From: Antedon mediterranea
Taxonomy: Eukaryota; Echinodermata; Crinoidea; Comatulida; Antedonidae
Direction: 5' to 3'
Length of the DNA: 64,000 nt
Assembly: GCF_964355755.1 (NCBI RefSeq)
Contig: NC_092675.1
Location: 8,404,312 to 8,468,311, forward strand
A program made the position numbers and the translations under genes. The notes under the pieces are model-generated. The model had not been told where the DNA came from. It saw only the letters and a program-made list of their open reading frames with translations, and ran no database searches. This document shows, piece by piece, positions 1 through 10,700 of the stretch. How positions within the stretch are numbered: position 1 is the first letter of the stretch; every line of letters starts with the position of its first letter.

Positions 1-224
1 ACAGAGTTTTTAGCTCTCTAATTAATTTTGCTCTTTTGGCGTTCCATAGAAACCAAAATATTGAACATTGAGTGTGCGAAATGCGAGAAAAACAACGTCT
101 GTAAAATCACCAATTTAATGGATTTATTGTTACTTTTATGTGATTTTTCTTCATTAAAGTAGGCCTACTAATTCTAAGCTGTGGTATTCAGGATAAAGCC
201 TTGGTTAAATTACAAGGCAGGTGC

Positions 225-625
225 AAAAGGAAACTAGCCTAGCGGGCCTAGGCCTAGGCTACTTAAATTTCGGTGATTTCCTGCCTTGCAATTTTGAGAA
301 ATGATAAAATGATGCCTCGCATTTTTTGATGATGGTAAAACGATGCCTCGCATAAATTTCTGACTTGCCTCGCATGCCTTCCCTGCCTCGCGTGCCTCGC
401 TGCCTCGCACTTTGTTACTACCCAGCTATAGATAGAGGGCCTTGCCTCTACTAGGCTTCTTAGGCTAGCTAGCCTCTCCTAGGCCTAGGGCCTAGCTAGG
501 ACAGTAGCCTAGGTCTATATATTATATAGATTGAGGCATATGGCTAGCTATAGCTAGAGCCTCTAGTCTAGTAGAGGCTAGCCACATGCATGGCCTGGCC
601 TGGCCCTAGATAGCTAGGCCTAGGT
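225..625. repeat. AGGCCTAG/CTAG-rich low-complexity tract
   Basis: The tract is built from overlapping palindromic words such as TAGGCCTA, CTAGCTAG and CCTAGGC, with little else between them. The same composition returns at 54120-54215 and 63205-63585 and as a pure CCTAG pentamer array at 23921. It is non-coding on both strands. Confidence 0.6.
311..411. repeat. Degenerate TGCCTCGCA tandem repeat
   Basis: The word TGCCTCGC occurs about six times within 100 bp, first at spacing near 40 bp and then nearly head to tail at 365-410. This is an imperfect short tandem repeat; no function is evident. Confidence 0.6.
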
Positions 626-1327
626 CTATTGTTTCCATAATATGGAGGCTTTCAGCCTACCTTTAACTAGATTCCATCCCAAGCTATCACTTAATTCAGC
701 AACAGTCAACAAACATTTGTCATACAATGACATAACCTGCAGTAGCTCTATCCTCTGCATTTTGTTTTGTTTTCCTTGCTTGTTTTTAAAACGCACACGT
801 GCTTTAAAGGTCATAGTTCACAGTGTTTATGAAGTACAAATGTTGACAAAAAATCTAATAAATGTTATTGAAATAACAGTTTAATACTGTTAATAATAAT
901 ACACAATTAAATAAATAATACGCACTTAGGCCTATATCAAATCACCCTAAATAACGACTGATTCACAAATGGTTAACTCTCCCTTCAAATTATATGGTTT
1001 TTACTTGAAATCATGAAGATCCGTGTAAGCGCGTTGCATTATGAGATATGTTTTGATCGAAAACTTTGACTGGAAGTCAAAGTTATTTTTTGAACAAAAA
1101 ACGTCTGTATTTCAGTTAAATGATTTTTTTTTTCGACTAATTATTATGATACTTCAAAATGACCTACTTTTTTTCGAAATCTTTTTTTAAAATGTTTTCG
1201 GAATTAGTCAAAGGGACATCTTTAAGTTTAAGCTCACAAAAAGGAAGATACAAAAACATAATATAATCGCCATAATATTTTTACACAAAAGAAGGTTGTA
1301 GGCACACTCCGCGCTCCATACTGTTTT

Positions 1328-1529
1328 AATTGTCGTATTCGATTTAGACTTTCACCGTTGAGTACAGTTTTTCCGTTCTTTTGAGATTGTTCTTAACGAA
1401 AAAGCTTTCGTTGTCAACGTTTTCTATTCGAATGACTTTCTGTTGAGCACAAATTTACAATTCGAATACAAAAAGTACTCAACGAATCTTTACGTTGACA
1501 ACGAAAGTTCCCAATCGAATACGACAATT
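1328..1529. mobile_element. MITE-like foldback element with 17-bp terminal inverted repeats
   Basis: The left end (1328-1344) and right end (1513-1529) are inverted copies built on AATTGTCGTATTCGATT. Two further perfect inverted pairs lie inside: CGTTGAGTAC at 1356-1365 with its complement at 1475-1484, and a 16-bp pair at 1405-1420 and 1492-1507. The two internal pairs are not nested in order, so they cannot all pair at once. No ORF is present. It sits about 95 bp upstream of the sulfotransferase start codon, so it may form part of that promoter or 5' UTR. Confidence 0.55.
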
Positions 1530-1622
1530 GTGTGTGGAATTGTCTACTTTTTAAGAGGGAGATCAAGTCATACCGTCTATAGAAGCTCTGCATTTTGTAT
1601 TTGAGACAAAACAACATTCGAA

Positions 1623-4600
1623 ATGGACCACATGAAAGCCGCATTTGATACGTGGAACTACGAAGGAATAGAGTTGCCTGTGTTTGTCAAGAAAGATGTT
1701 TTGTTAGGTCCAGTAAAAGATTTTGAGGTAAAAGACGATGATGTTTGGCTTTGTACCTATCCAAAGTCTGGTGAGTACAAGAGTCGATATATAAAATGAT
1801 TAATTGTCACCCACAAATGTACAGTAGTATAAAAATACGTCAATAATATTGATGATAACACATACACAACTGTATAATTATTACTAATTTACTACAGTGA
1901 GTTACAGGAGCTTAAATTAATGTGAGTGATAGCTCTTTGCAACAGGAGCAGTGTTGGATCTTTAGTTGTGCTTAAAAAAAGGATCTCCGGGGTTAAAATG
2001 TCGTGCTTATTCTGCTTCACTGCCTCACAGTAAACAAATGGAGATGGTTAATCAACATTGTAACAAAGGTTTTATACCTTACAAATACAAATGTTATCTC
2101 CGGACCTGCCCTTTAAGCTGTCAATAGTAACACAAACGACTATAAAACAAGAATATTTCTTACAAAAAACGCTGCTCGCTCGTTGACGTAGTTTTTTTTT
2201 AAAGATATATTGTCCCGCTGAAAAATATTTTTTATTTCAAATTTCTTTTTGAATGTGTGATTTTATATTATTTTCACATAATAGTTGTTCACGTTAACCA
2301 AACAATTATTTAGGCCTACCTGAAAAAAAATGTAATTTAAAATAAAAAATACTTAAATTACGGTCTGTCAGACAATGGTTTTTGGGTTATAATTAAAAGT
2401 TTTTTTCTCTTTTTATACATGAATAAATATTATTTTTTTGTTACAGAAATGAATGTACTTTTGTATTTGAAGTAAAATACAACAAGAATTCATACTTTGT
2501 TATATGTCATAATTGTGCAATTGAAATTGAAAACTAAAAATACTGTATAAAAAAAACACTTTACTATTAAATGGACTGTTTTGATAATAATTCAATGATT
2601 ATCGGACATCGAATTACAGTATTATAATATCGGTCTAGATTGACAGTAAAATCTAAAATGGGACTCATTGTAAATACCATAAATAATGTTTTGATTATTT
2701 TACAGTGAATTATTATAATAGGCCTACTGGCCTAGGTTGACAGCAAGAACAAAGTCATTATTTATTGAACATGATTTTACAGATTACTGTCTACATGCAT
2801 CTATACAATCTGTATTATCAGCAAATTGTTTCATAGACCTCTTCTCCCAGACGTGCTTTGGGGATTGTAATTTTAGCATGACCTGTCCTAGTTTACAAAT
2901 TATCAAAAACGTCAGCCTCTAGAACTATAACTGCTGCTTGCTTATAGCTTCTGAATGAGTAGTCCTCTTGGGATGTAGCTGGCTAAGGCAGCATGAAAAT
3001 GTCCTTCTAAATATTCACTTCACTGGATAAAAATAAGGCGTATAGACCTACATACCCACGTCCTACTATTCCACAATCTCCAATATGAAACAAAACTAGA
3101 ACTCTCTAATACTTCGTTTCTATACTTCTAAAGTGTTTAATACATTATGCCTAACTTGAAAATTTAGGCCTACCAAAGATATTGTATTTTATAAATGTTG
3201 TTAATTAACTTATTATATGGTGGTCAGGCAATTTTATGAGCAATATGTTCATAACATTTTGTTCTTCTAGGAACACATTTTACCATGCAAATGTTAAATT
3301 TATTACAATTTGATGGTGATTTTGCTCAATTAAACAAGCACACTGAATCTATTCCTCGTGGACCAGGGCCATTTGGAGTATCAGTCCCTCAAGCAGATGG
3401 CAGTACACAACACACCCACGAATACTTCGGAAGTTTACCATCACCGAGGATGATTGTTACCCACCTTCCATTCCATCTTCTACCCACACAAGTGTTTGAG
3501 AAAAAAGCAAAGGTATATCAATGCTGCTGCAGTCTAAGTGACTATTTCTATAAGCTGCTGTTTTTGTCAGGCGTGATTCGTGTTACTTAAGCTTGTTTCT
3601 TCCAACTAGAGAAACGCACCGCAAGGACGTTTGAGGCGCAACGCAAACGTGTTGACCACCAATGACAAGCAAAAGTTTAGTCGAATAATTCATCGCTTTC
3701 GATTGGTCAAATCACTTAATTTGCGTTACGTGCTTGTCGTGTTGCGTCTCCAGTACATTGGGAGATTAGGTTATTATACGCATTGATTTTACCAATATAC
3801 ACATGATTGCTCCAAGCTCCTATAACTGTTTGCTTCACCTCCTTCTTCGCCGATATTTTGGGAGCAATGTTCACAACATTAATAGTGTGTTTATGTTTTT
3901 ACCTTGCAGGTAATTTATGTTGCTCGTAACCCAAAAGACGCGGCTGTATCGTTTTACCATTTCATACAACCATCCATGAAAGCATTTGGCAAAGATTTTG
4001 AATGGAATGATTTTATAGAAAGATACATGTCAGATAAAGGTAAAAACAATTCTTTTCCGACTATGGCGACTTTGATTTTTCCCCTGAAGTCGTAATATAA
4101 GTGTTTTTTTACTTAGGCCTAATATAATTGATTTTAATAGTAGGCCTACATCGCTTAACTATCAATATTTCAGATACGTTTCATTTCAAGTACAAATAAA
4201 GTTGACTATGTTTTATTTATCTTATCGGATTTTTTTCCAGCACATATAGGACCGTGGCATTCTCACGTTCTACCGTTCTGGAAACGTAGAGCCGACGAAA
4301 ATGTTCTGTTCCTAAAGTTTGAGGAAATGAAAATGGTATGTGCTTAGAACCTATACATGGAGCCTTTGTGTCCGCAAAGCTGGCTCCCGACAATACCAAT
4401 GCGTGTGCGCGAGCCGGCCTTGATATGCCGTCAAGTTTCGTTGGTAATTACGTCCTATGAAAATGATTCCCTATAGTAGGCCTACGTTATTTTAAGCAGT
4501 GAAGATAATAAAAAAAACTCTACCGTAACAGCACTCTGCATTCATGTTGTATTTATACATTTAGGACAAATATGAAGCAGTCAAGAAAATTGCAAAATTT

Positions 4601-5379
4601 GTTGGAAAAGCAGTTACAGAAGATTTACTAAATAAAGTTGTTGAAAATTCATCATTAAAAAAAACCAAAGAAGCAATGGATTCCGAACACTACCGAAGCG
4701 GAACAACTAGTGCGGCTAAACTTGGATCATTTGTGAGGAAAGGTAGGCTAACTTGACAATATTACGTTTTATTCAAAGAAATTGTAAGTGACGGAAGCAA
4801 CAGCAGCGGCAACAAGCAAGAGCGCGGCAAAACAGCAGAAGTGTCGCAATCAGCAACTAGAATCAGGCAACACCGCGACTGACAGCAGCAGCGGCGACGG
4901 GTAACAGCGCGGCAACAGCAGAAGCGCCGCAATCATCAACTAGAATCAGGCAACAGCCCGACTGACAGCAGCGCTGCAGCGGCAATGGGCAACAGCAGAA
5001 GCGCCGCAATCAGCAACTAGAATCAGACAACAACAGGCTATTCCATAGGTCTACAACAACGACGATACATATCAATGTTATTTTTATTGCTGGTCATGAC
5101 ATGATTTTAATTTTTTTTTTATATTTCCAGCGACAGCGATATTTCGTCGTTCAGTATCGTCCGTTGTATAAACGACGGGCATTTATTCAATTGAGACAGT
5201 TCAAATTCACAATAACCTAAATATTTTGTTAAATGTTTTTTTTTAAACATATATTTTATATTTTACCAGGAACAATTGGTGATTGGAAAAACGAATTTAC
5301 TGTTGCTCAGAGTCAACAATATGATATGATACTCGAAAAAGCGCTAAAAGGATCGGGATTAGTCATGCAGTTCGAATAA
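1623..5379 (+). CDS. Cytosolic sulfotransferase (SULT family), complete, six exons
   Basis: Cytosolic enzyme that transfers sulfonate from PAPS to the hydroxyl or amine group of small molecules. Exons: 1623-1770, 3271-3512, 3910-4039, 4241-4335, 4565-4742, 5270-5379; all phases agree and give 300 aa, the usual SULT length. The 5'-phosphosulfate loop TYPKSGT is at residues 45-51 and is split by intron 1. The catalytic histidine is expected at H114 (VTHLP). The 3'-phosphate contacts are R136 and S144 (VARNPKDAAVS), and the C-terminal RKGTIGDWKN starts at residue 263. The start codon is the first ATG of the exon, with a second ATG three codons on. The dimerisation motif usually written KTVE is here K..FTVAQSQ, ending in Q rather than E. 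Substrate class cannot be read from sequence; SULT1-like and amine-SULT-like are both possible. It is convergent with the cadherin gene. Confidence 0.93.
2199..2240. repeat. TTAAAGAT(A/G)TATTGTCCC-type MITE end
   Basis: Within sulfotransferase intron 1 lies TTTAAAGATATATTGTCCC. It matches the terminal sequence of the elements at 20525-20783 and 45656-45873. Only one end is clear, so this is probably a fragment. Confidence 0.35.
3597..3770. mobile_element. MITE copy, family with GCAAGGACGT terminal repeats
   Basis: Located in sulfotransferase intron 2. Its left end (ACTAGAGAAACGCACCGC, then CAAGGACGT) and right end (GTTACGTGCTTGTCGTGTTG, then CGTCTCCAGTA) are approximate inverted copies. Between them is CCAATGACAAGC with a complementary GATTGGTCAA. 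Related copies are at 15365-15487 and 43482-43675. No coding capacity. Confidence 0.6.
4800..5040. repeat. Intronic CAG/CGG-rich minisatellite, about three units
   Basis: Lies in sulfotransferase intron 5. The phrase CAGAAG.G.CGCAATCA recurs at 4836, 4919 and 4996, giving periods of 83 and 77 bp. Between these anchors are CAACAGCAGCGGC-like trinucleotide runs. The GC-rich block contrasts sharply with the AT-rich intron around it. The frame is not maintained, so it is not coding. Confidence 0.7.
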
Positions 5380-5678
5380 AATCAAGAACTTGAACTTAAA
5401 AGCATAACGATTATTCAACATAAATAGAGTCCAATCATATCAATTTTATTGTGACTAACACAGAGGCCAGTCAATGTTTTTAACAATACTATCAGGATTA
5501 TCATGACATAAACATTTTTAATTTGTCTACAAACTAAGCCTATATTAAATTAATATCATATAAAAATCTACTTAGGACTTTTCAAAGTCACTATTGACGA
5601 AAACCTACCTCAATCATTGTTTGTTTTTTGATTAAATTGTATACAATGGAGAATTATGTTTTAAAATAGATTATATGA

Positions 5679-5684
5679 AATAAA
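5679..5684 (+). terminator. AATAAA poly(A) signal of the sulfotransferase
   Basis: A canonical AATAAA hexamer 300 bp after the stop codon, within an AT-rich stretch. It is the best poly(A) signal for the plus-strand gene. Confidence 0.5.
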
Positions 5685-5709
5685 ATAATTAAAATATGTT
5701 ATGATATAC

Positions 5710-5715
5710 TTTATT
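5710..5715 (-). terminator. AATAAA poly(A) signal of the cadherin (minus strand)
   Basis: TTTATT on the plus strand reads AATAAA on the minus strand, about 685 bp after the cadherin stop codon. It faces the sulfotransferase signal only about 26 bp away, so the two transcripts probably end close together or overlap slightly. Confidence 0.4.
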
Positions 5716-6398
5716 TTTATTGAAATAATGTTCTCTATATAGATTTATGCTCTCTCTAAAATAAGCGCCGAACAAAACTAAAATGATATGAGAATGCCAC
5801 ACACATATGGATACAGAGACACAGTACCAACTACCAAGGACCTAATACACATTCAAAGTTTTTTTCTGTGATACATAGGCCTACATGTATGATGCATAAA
5901 GAAGAAGGTTAAGCACTTAGCAGCTTCCTCAAGATGAGCATGTGACTATCATTTCACGAGTGCGTTAATGATTGGAGGGTCTTTACAAAAACATATGGTT
6001 ATTAAAGTGTTTTACAAATGTTCTATTATACTACTTAAGCTGTGAAGTAAAAAAACAACAAACGTAGGCCTACATGATAGCCAAAATCTTGAAGAAAGTC
6101 TCCCTCAAAACAGGTGAATCCTCCACTGACATTTTGAATTCGGCTTATCTATAATTAATTAGGCCTAACACGTCAAACTATAGGGGCTGAACTACTGTAT
6201 TTTATAAACTAAATAATATTGATAACAATTTAATTTTAAAATAGTTATCATTTTAGAACTTGAAACAATACCGAATTTTACGCAATTAACCAATTAAGCA
6301 AACACACGTGATTATAGGAAAACAAGTAAAAATAAGAAAGCAATAAGAAAAAAAAGAAAAAAATAGAATTTCGGTCTGAATACGACATAAAACATGGC

Positions 6399-7755
6399 TT
6401 AGAGAGCTGTCATGTCATCTTCCGTATCGTCATCATCTTGAACGTCATCCATAAAATGAACTTTCTTTAACTCGACATCTGGAATATCAGAAGAACTTTC
6501 AGAACTCATGGGGATAGAAACGAAATCATTTGACGTTTTCTTCTTGCCAAATTCACCAGTGTCATCGTCTATAATAACGCCTGAATGGTCTTTGTGGTCT
6601 GTGCCAACCTTATCTGGTGAATCTCTAAACACCTCGTGGTCTTCTGACACGATGGTTTCATCATCAGTTGTCCCGTCGATGGTACCAGGTGCAATGATGA
6701 ATGAATCACTGTATTCATCATCAGCTCCTTCTTCTTCCTCTTCTTCGTCTTCTCCTTCAGTTAAGTCTCGGCTATTAGTTTCTTTTGTCAAACCATCGTC
6801 ACCATACCCAAATGAATTGAACCCGTGACCCTTACCACTGTCAACGTAAACTCGAGCGACAGTGGTTTTTCTAGTGCCATTTGGAGTCATGGGAACAATG
6901 GCATTGTCCCAATCGATGGTACTAGGATCAAAGTTATCATCGTTGCCATCGTGTTCATTTTGAAATTCTGTTAGTTGTTCCTGAAAAAGAAAAAGTGTGT
7001 TTTTATAATGAAATCCTTAAAGGATAATATTTTAAAGGGTTGCTCTGGGTTGAAAACTTGTAATGTTTATTATAATATATAAGCCTTTGTAACAAAATAA
7101 CCCCATTTATTTTTTGAGAAAATATTGTTGTTCATCAGAAGTAAAACAGAACGAGCATCATGACATGAGCATATTTTTAAATCTGTGCTCAGGAATAGCC
7201 TACATTCATAAGAATAATGTTAACTCTCACCATTGATTCATAAACGTTCTCAGTCACATTTGTAGTAGGACTAGTAATCAGTAAGTCATCTTCTCTATAA
7301 ACCATATCTTGTCCAACTTCATCTACATCTGTCTTTAATGTATTACTGAAATGAAAGCACGTCATTTAGTACTTATTTATTAGCATCAATGATGTTATAC
7401 ACGCGTACTGGTATAACTTAATTAAATGCCGAATTAACTTTTTTAAGAGGGCATGCGTCCACCCGGCTATTGGATTCGAACATCCCAAAGTTCATTGACT
7501 ATTCTACACCAGGTAAGCCAATAGAAAGGATACGTGTAGAATGTCGCATGTTCACTCAAGAACCTTAACTGAATTCCGTACACATGGTTTTAGTATAAGC
7601 ATGTAATATTACGATTGGCTTACCTCTTTTTAACTTCCATTCCTTCACTTATATCGGATTCATTTTCAAAAGCAAAATTCCTAACACCATTTACATAATG
7701 TTTCTTCCTTATCATGCTTTCACGTAATACATTGTTCCTCCTTGCCTGTTCATAC
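6399..7755 (-). other. Cadherin cytoplasmic tail exons with acidic stretch and PDZ-ligand-like end
   Basis: Three exons (7624-7755, 7231-7345, 6399-6980) encode about 275 residues after the membrane helix. A basic juxtamembrane segment (YEQARRNN, then RKKHYVNG) is followed by very acidic sequence including a run of glutamates near EGEDEEEEEE. The protein ends in DDMTAL. The last three residues T-A-L fit the class I PDZ ligand rule S/T-x-hydrophobic. CDH23 and PCDH15 also end in class I PDZ ligands, which supports the assignment but does not prove it. Confidence 0.7.
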
Positions 7756-10700
7756 CTGAATAATAGTATAAATGTTATAAGTTAGGCCTAGATGGTAAAT
7801 TGCGAAGGAAAATTGATCTGTTTTTTTAAACGATTCCCCTTCTTGTATCGTTGTTCCCATTAGGCCCTGCTGAATCAAACGATTTAAAGCTTGAGTTAAG
7901 TGCCTTTATGGCATCATGCCTTCTGGTGTTAGGTATACAAACGGTTGCCACTGTTTGAAGGTTTTGCTTACTAGAAGCTGTCCATCTTAGGATCACTTAC
8001 TGTAGTTGTGTGATCCTCGGATGGACAAGCTTCTCAAACTCGTAGAGTTTGAAATCAAAATGGAGAATGTTAGGGGATTAGGATAATTGTCAATTTGTGA
8101 TTCGTTTGTCATCACACTGCCTAAATACGAATTATAAAAACAGTAACTTACTCTTCAAATGAATATACAATGAAATATAATAGAATACAGGAACCAACTA
8201 GAATAGTGGAAGCAAATACAATCATCACCAATCCTAGGACATCATTTTGTGTTGAGGACAATTTCTGGATTGGAACCAGTTTACAATCATCAATATCCTT
8301 TGTACTTTCTTTATCACAAGAAGTTAAGCTATGAAAAATAAAATGTATTAATAATAGTATATATAAATCCAAAGGCAAATAACTGAAAAAATGACAATGC
8401 TGTGGGTAACAGTGGCTGGATCTCAATGGAGATACAAAAAAAAGCGAAAAGCTAAATCAAAACGATAAAGTAAAACAGCCAGAAAAGTTAGCAGAGCTTT
8501 CGGGCAACACTAGCCCTTCATCAGTGACATATAAGTGATATATTATCAATTTGATTTTTTTAAATAATTATTAATACAAATAGTGTGTACTTACTTTTTA
8601 AACTCGTCATAAGTATAAAAACGTCCTTCATTTGATAAAACTATCACCATCATTTCAGATCTGAAAATTAATTTTAAACTTAGTATCTTTTATCATTTAA
8701 GAAAAAAATAACTGGATTTTGAACAATATTTAGCGGCTTATAAAGTGTTCCAGTATTCCAAATCAAATCATTTAAAACGTCAACACAAACGGAGTATTGC
8801 TTGGCTACAACTTTACCAATTGTACGTTTGGTGTAAAATAAATGTTGCTGTAAAATACGACCGCGATTGTTTAAAGACTGAATGGATCAACGTTCTTGTC
8901 TCTTTAATTATTTTGTTATAATAATAAGGTACAATCAGACACTTGTAAAGCATGGCCAAGTTATTCAACTTACTTTTCAGAATCAACCTCAATTGGCATA
9001 TACGTTGTACGTGGCGAAATACTTTCTACAAATATATTTACATCAAAATTGTCTTCTAAATCTCTGTAAAAAATTTAAGAACAAAACAGTCAGTGCTTTA
9101 CGTGGTATTGTACATTTTTTTAATTTAGAAATTTATATATTATAATTTATATAACAATCAGAAGCTAATTAACATTTTAAAGCACACACAATATAAATTC
9201 ATAGTTATTAATAAGATATTCGCACTTACTTAACAATATATTGTTGCTCATCTTTGATAGATTCAACTGATTTGTTGAAAATCAACAGAATGTGCTCAAA
9301 CCTCGACAAGATTCTAATCTATGAAAAACGAAAACAAATATAAAATAAACAAGTTTATTGGTACCGTAAAGATATATGGAAATATAATAGACTAGGCCTA
9401 GAACTGCAATAAAAAGTCAAAGTCACATTTTTGTCAGATCGAAACCCAAATAAATGGTTTTGTTACTTTACTTACATACTTTATTGAATAATAAAAAATA
9501 AAAAATCGTCTAAAACAAGTTGCCTTCCCATAACGTACTTTCGAATTGGTTGTTGTTGTACTTTCTCCAGTTACGGTACTATTCTCATCCGTTACTTGTA
9601 TGGTATACTCAAATTCTTGTTTCTTCCAATTATCTGGATTAGAGTAATCAATGTCCTTGTACAGAAACCCCTTACCAAATACCTGTCCAGTGTCTGAATC
9701 AATCATAAACAAGCTGTTGTCAGATGGTGACATGCTATACTCTAGCTTGGACGTTGTATCTTTATCTTGTGCCTGTAGGTTAATTAAAACAGTCAATACA
9801 AATGTACGGGGTAAAAACATATCAGAACTGTATTAAATTTGTCCAGTACAGGAAAATATCATGCTACAAAATCACATATGTTTCACAGTGCAGGCCTATC
9901 AATTAGTATTCCTTCATTTATTTCTTTATTTCGGATATTACATCCCTATATAAATCATACAAACAAAAAAAGAAACAATTACACCCGAAAATTAAAAATA
10001 TATGCAACTTCCATAAAACCAACCTACAATATCCTAAAAAACAACACTGATGTAGGTTGGATTGTTGAAGTACAGCAAACTCTAAATGAGTTCACAGTAC
10101 CTTCATTGAATTTACTCCATAGAGTCATACATTATACATTAACGCAATACGTTTCAAATAACTGAAATTTCACTTCAACGGAACATTTGCATGCATTATG
10201 TATTAGTTCTGATACATAGCTCGATACTGCTTCTTATATCATTATCATCATTCATAGAGTTACAAATCACATGACCCAAGTATGTTATACAGTCAACAAA
10301 TTCAAGGTCAATGGTTTAGCTTAACACTGGGTAAACCTGTTTTTGTATTGTATCACATTCCATAAACTCATATCTCTAATAACCTAACCTTACATGATAC
10401 AGGTATCAGATGTGATAGGCCTACAAATCAAATTCCGTATTACCAAACATTCCTATGATACTGAGAAAATATTGTAGTATGTATCACTGATAATCGGGAA
10501 CTTTATAGCAGTGGTATACATTATCTCTTTCAATCTCGTAAAACAAAATATATAAAAAGGGTTTTAGATTTGCGAATTAATACTATTAAATTCACCAACC
10601 TGAACTTGAAATAGCTCATAACCATATTCGGTGTCATCTCGGACACCAGCAATAATGTAACCATCAATGTTATCGTTTTCAATTGTTGGTGGTTCATCGT

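Larger units (their letters stand above)
1..1622. other. Upstream intergenic DNA, no gene recognised
   Basis: No open reading frame here looks like a real protein. The stretch holds AGGCCTAG-rich sequence, a degenerate TGCCTCGCA repeat and a foldback element, all listed separately. The last part (about 1530-1622) is probably the promoter-proximal region and 5' UTR of the sulfotransferase starting at 1623; I see no convincing TATA box. Confidence 0.5.
5380..6398. other. Convergent 3' untranslated region between sulfotransferase and cadherin
   Basis: About 1 kb without an ORF of interest. The first part is the sulfotransferase 3' UTR and the rest is likely the cadherin 3' UTR. Several TAGGCCTA palindromes occur. 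Confidence 0.5.

Noticed and set aside
1414-1644. 76-codon minus-strand ORF
   Set aside because: It runs through the inverted repeats of the foldback element and the sulfotransferase start; no protein-like features.
6508-6828. 106-codon plus-strand serine-rich ORF
   Set aside because: Exact antisense shadow of the acidic cadherin tail exon; the serine runs come from reversed glutamate/aspartate codons.
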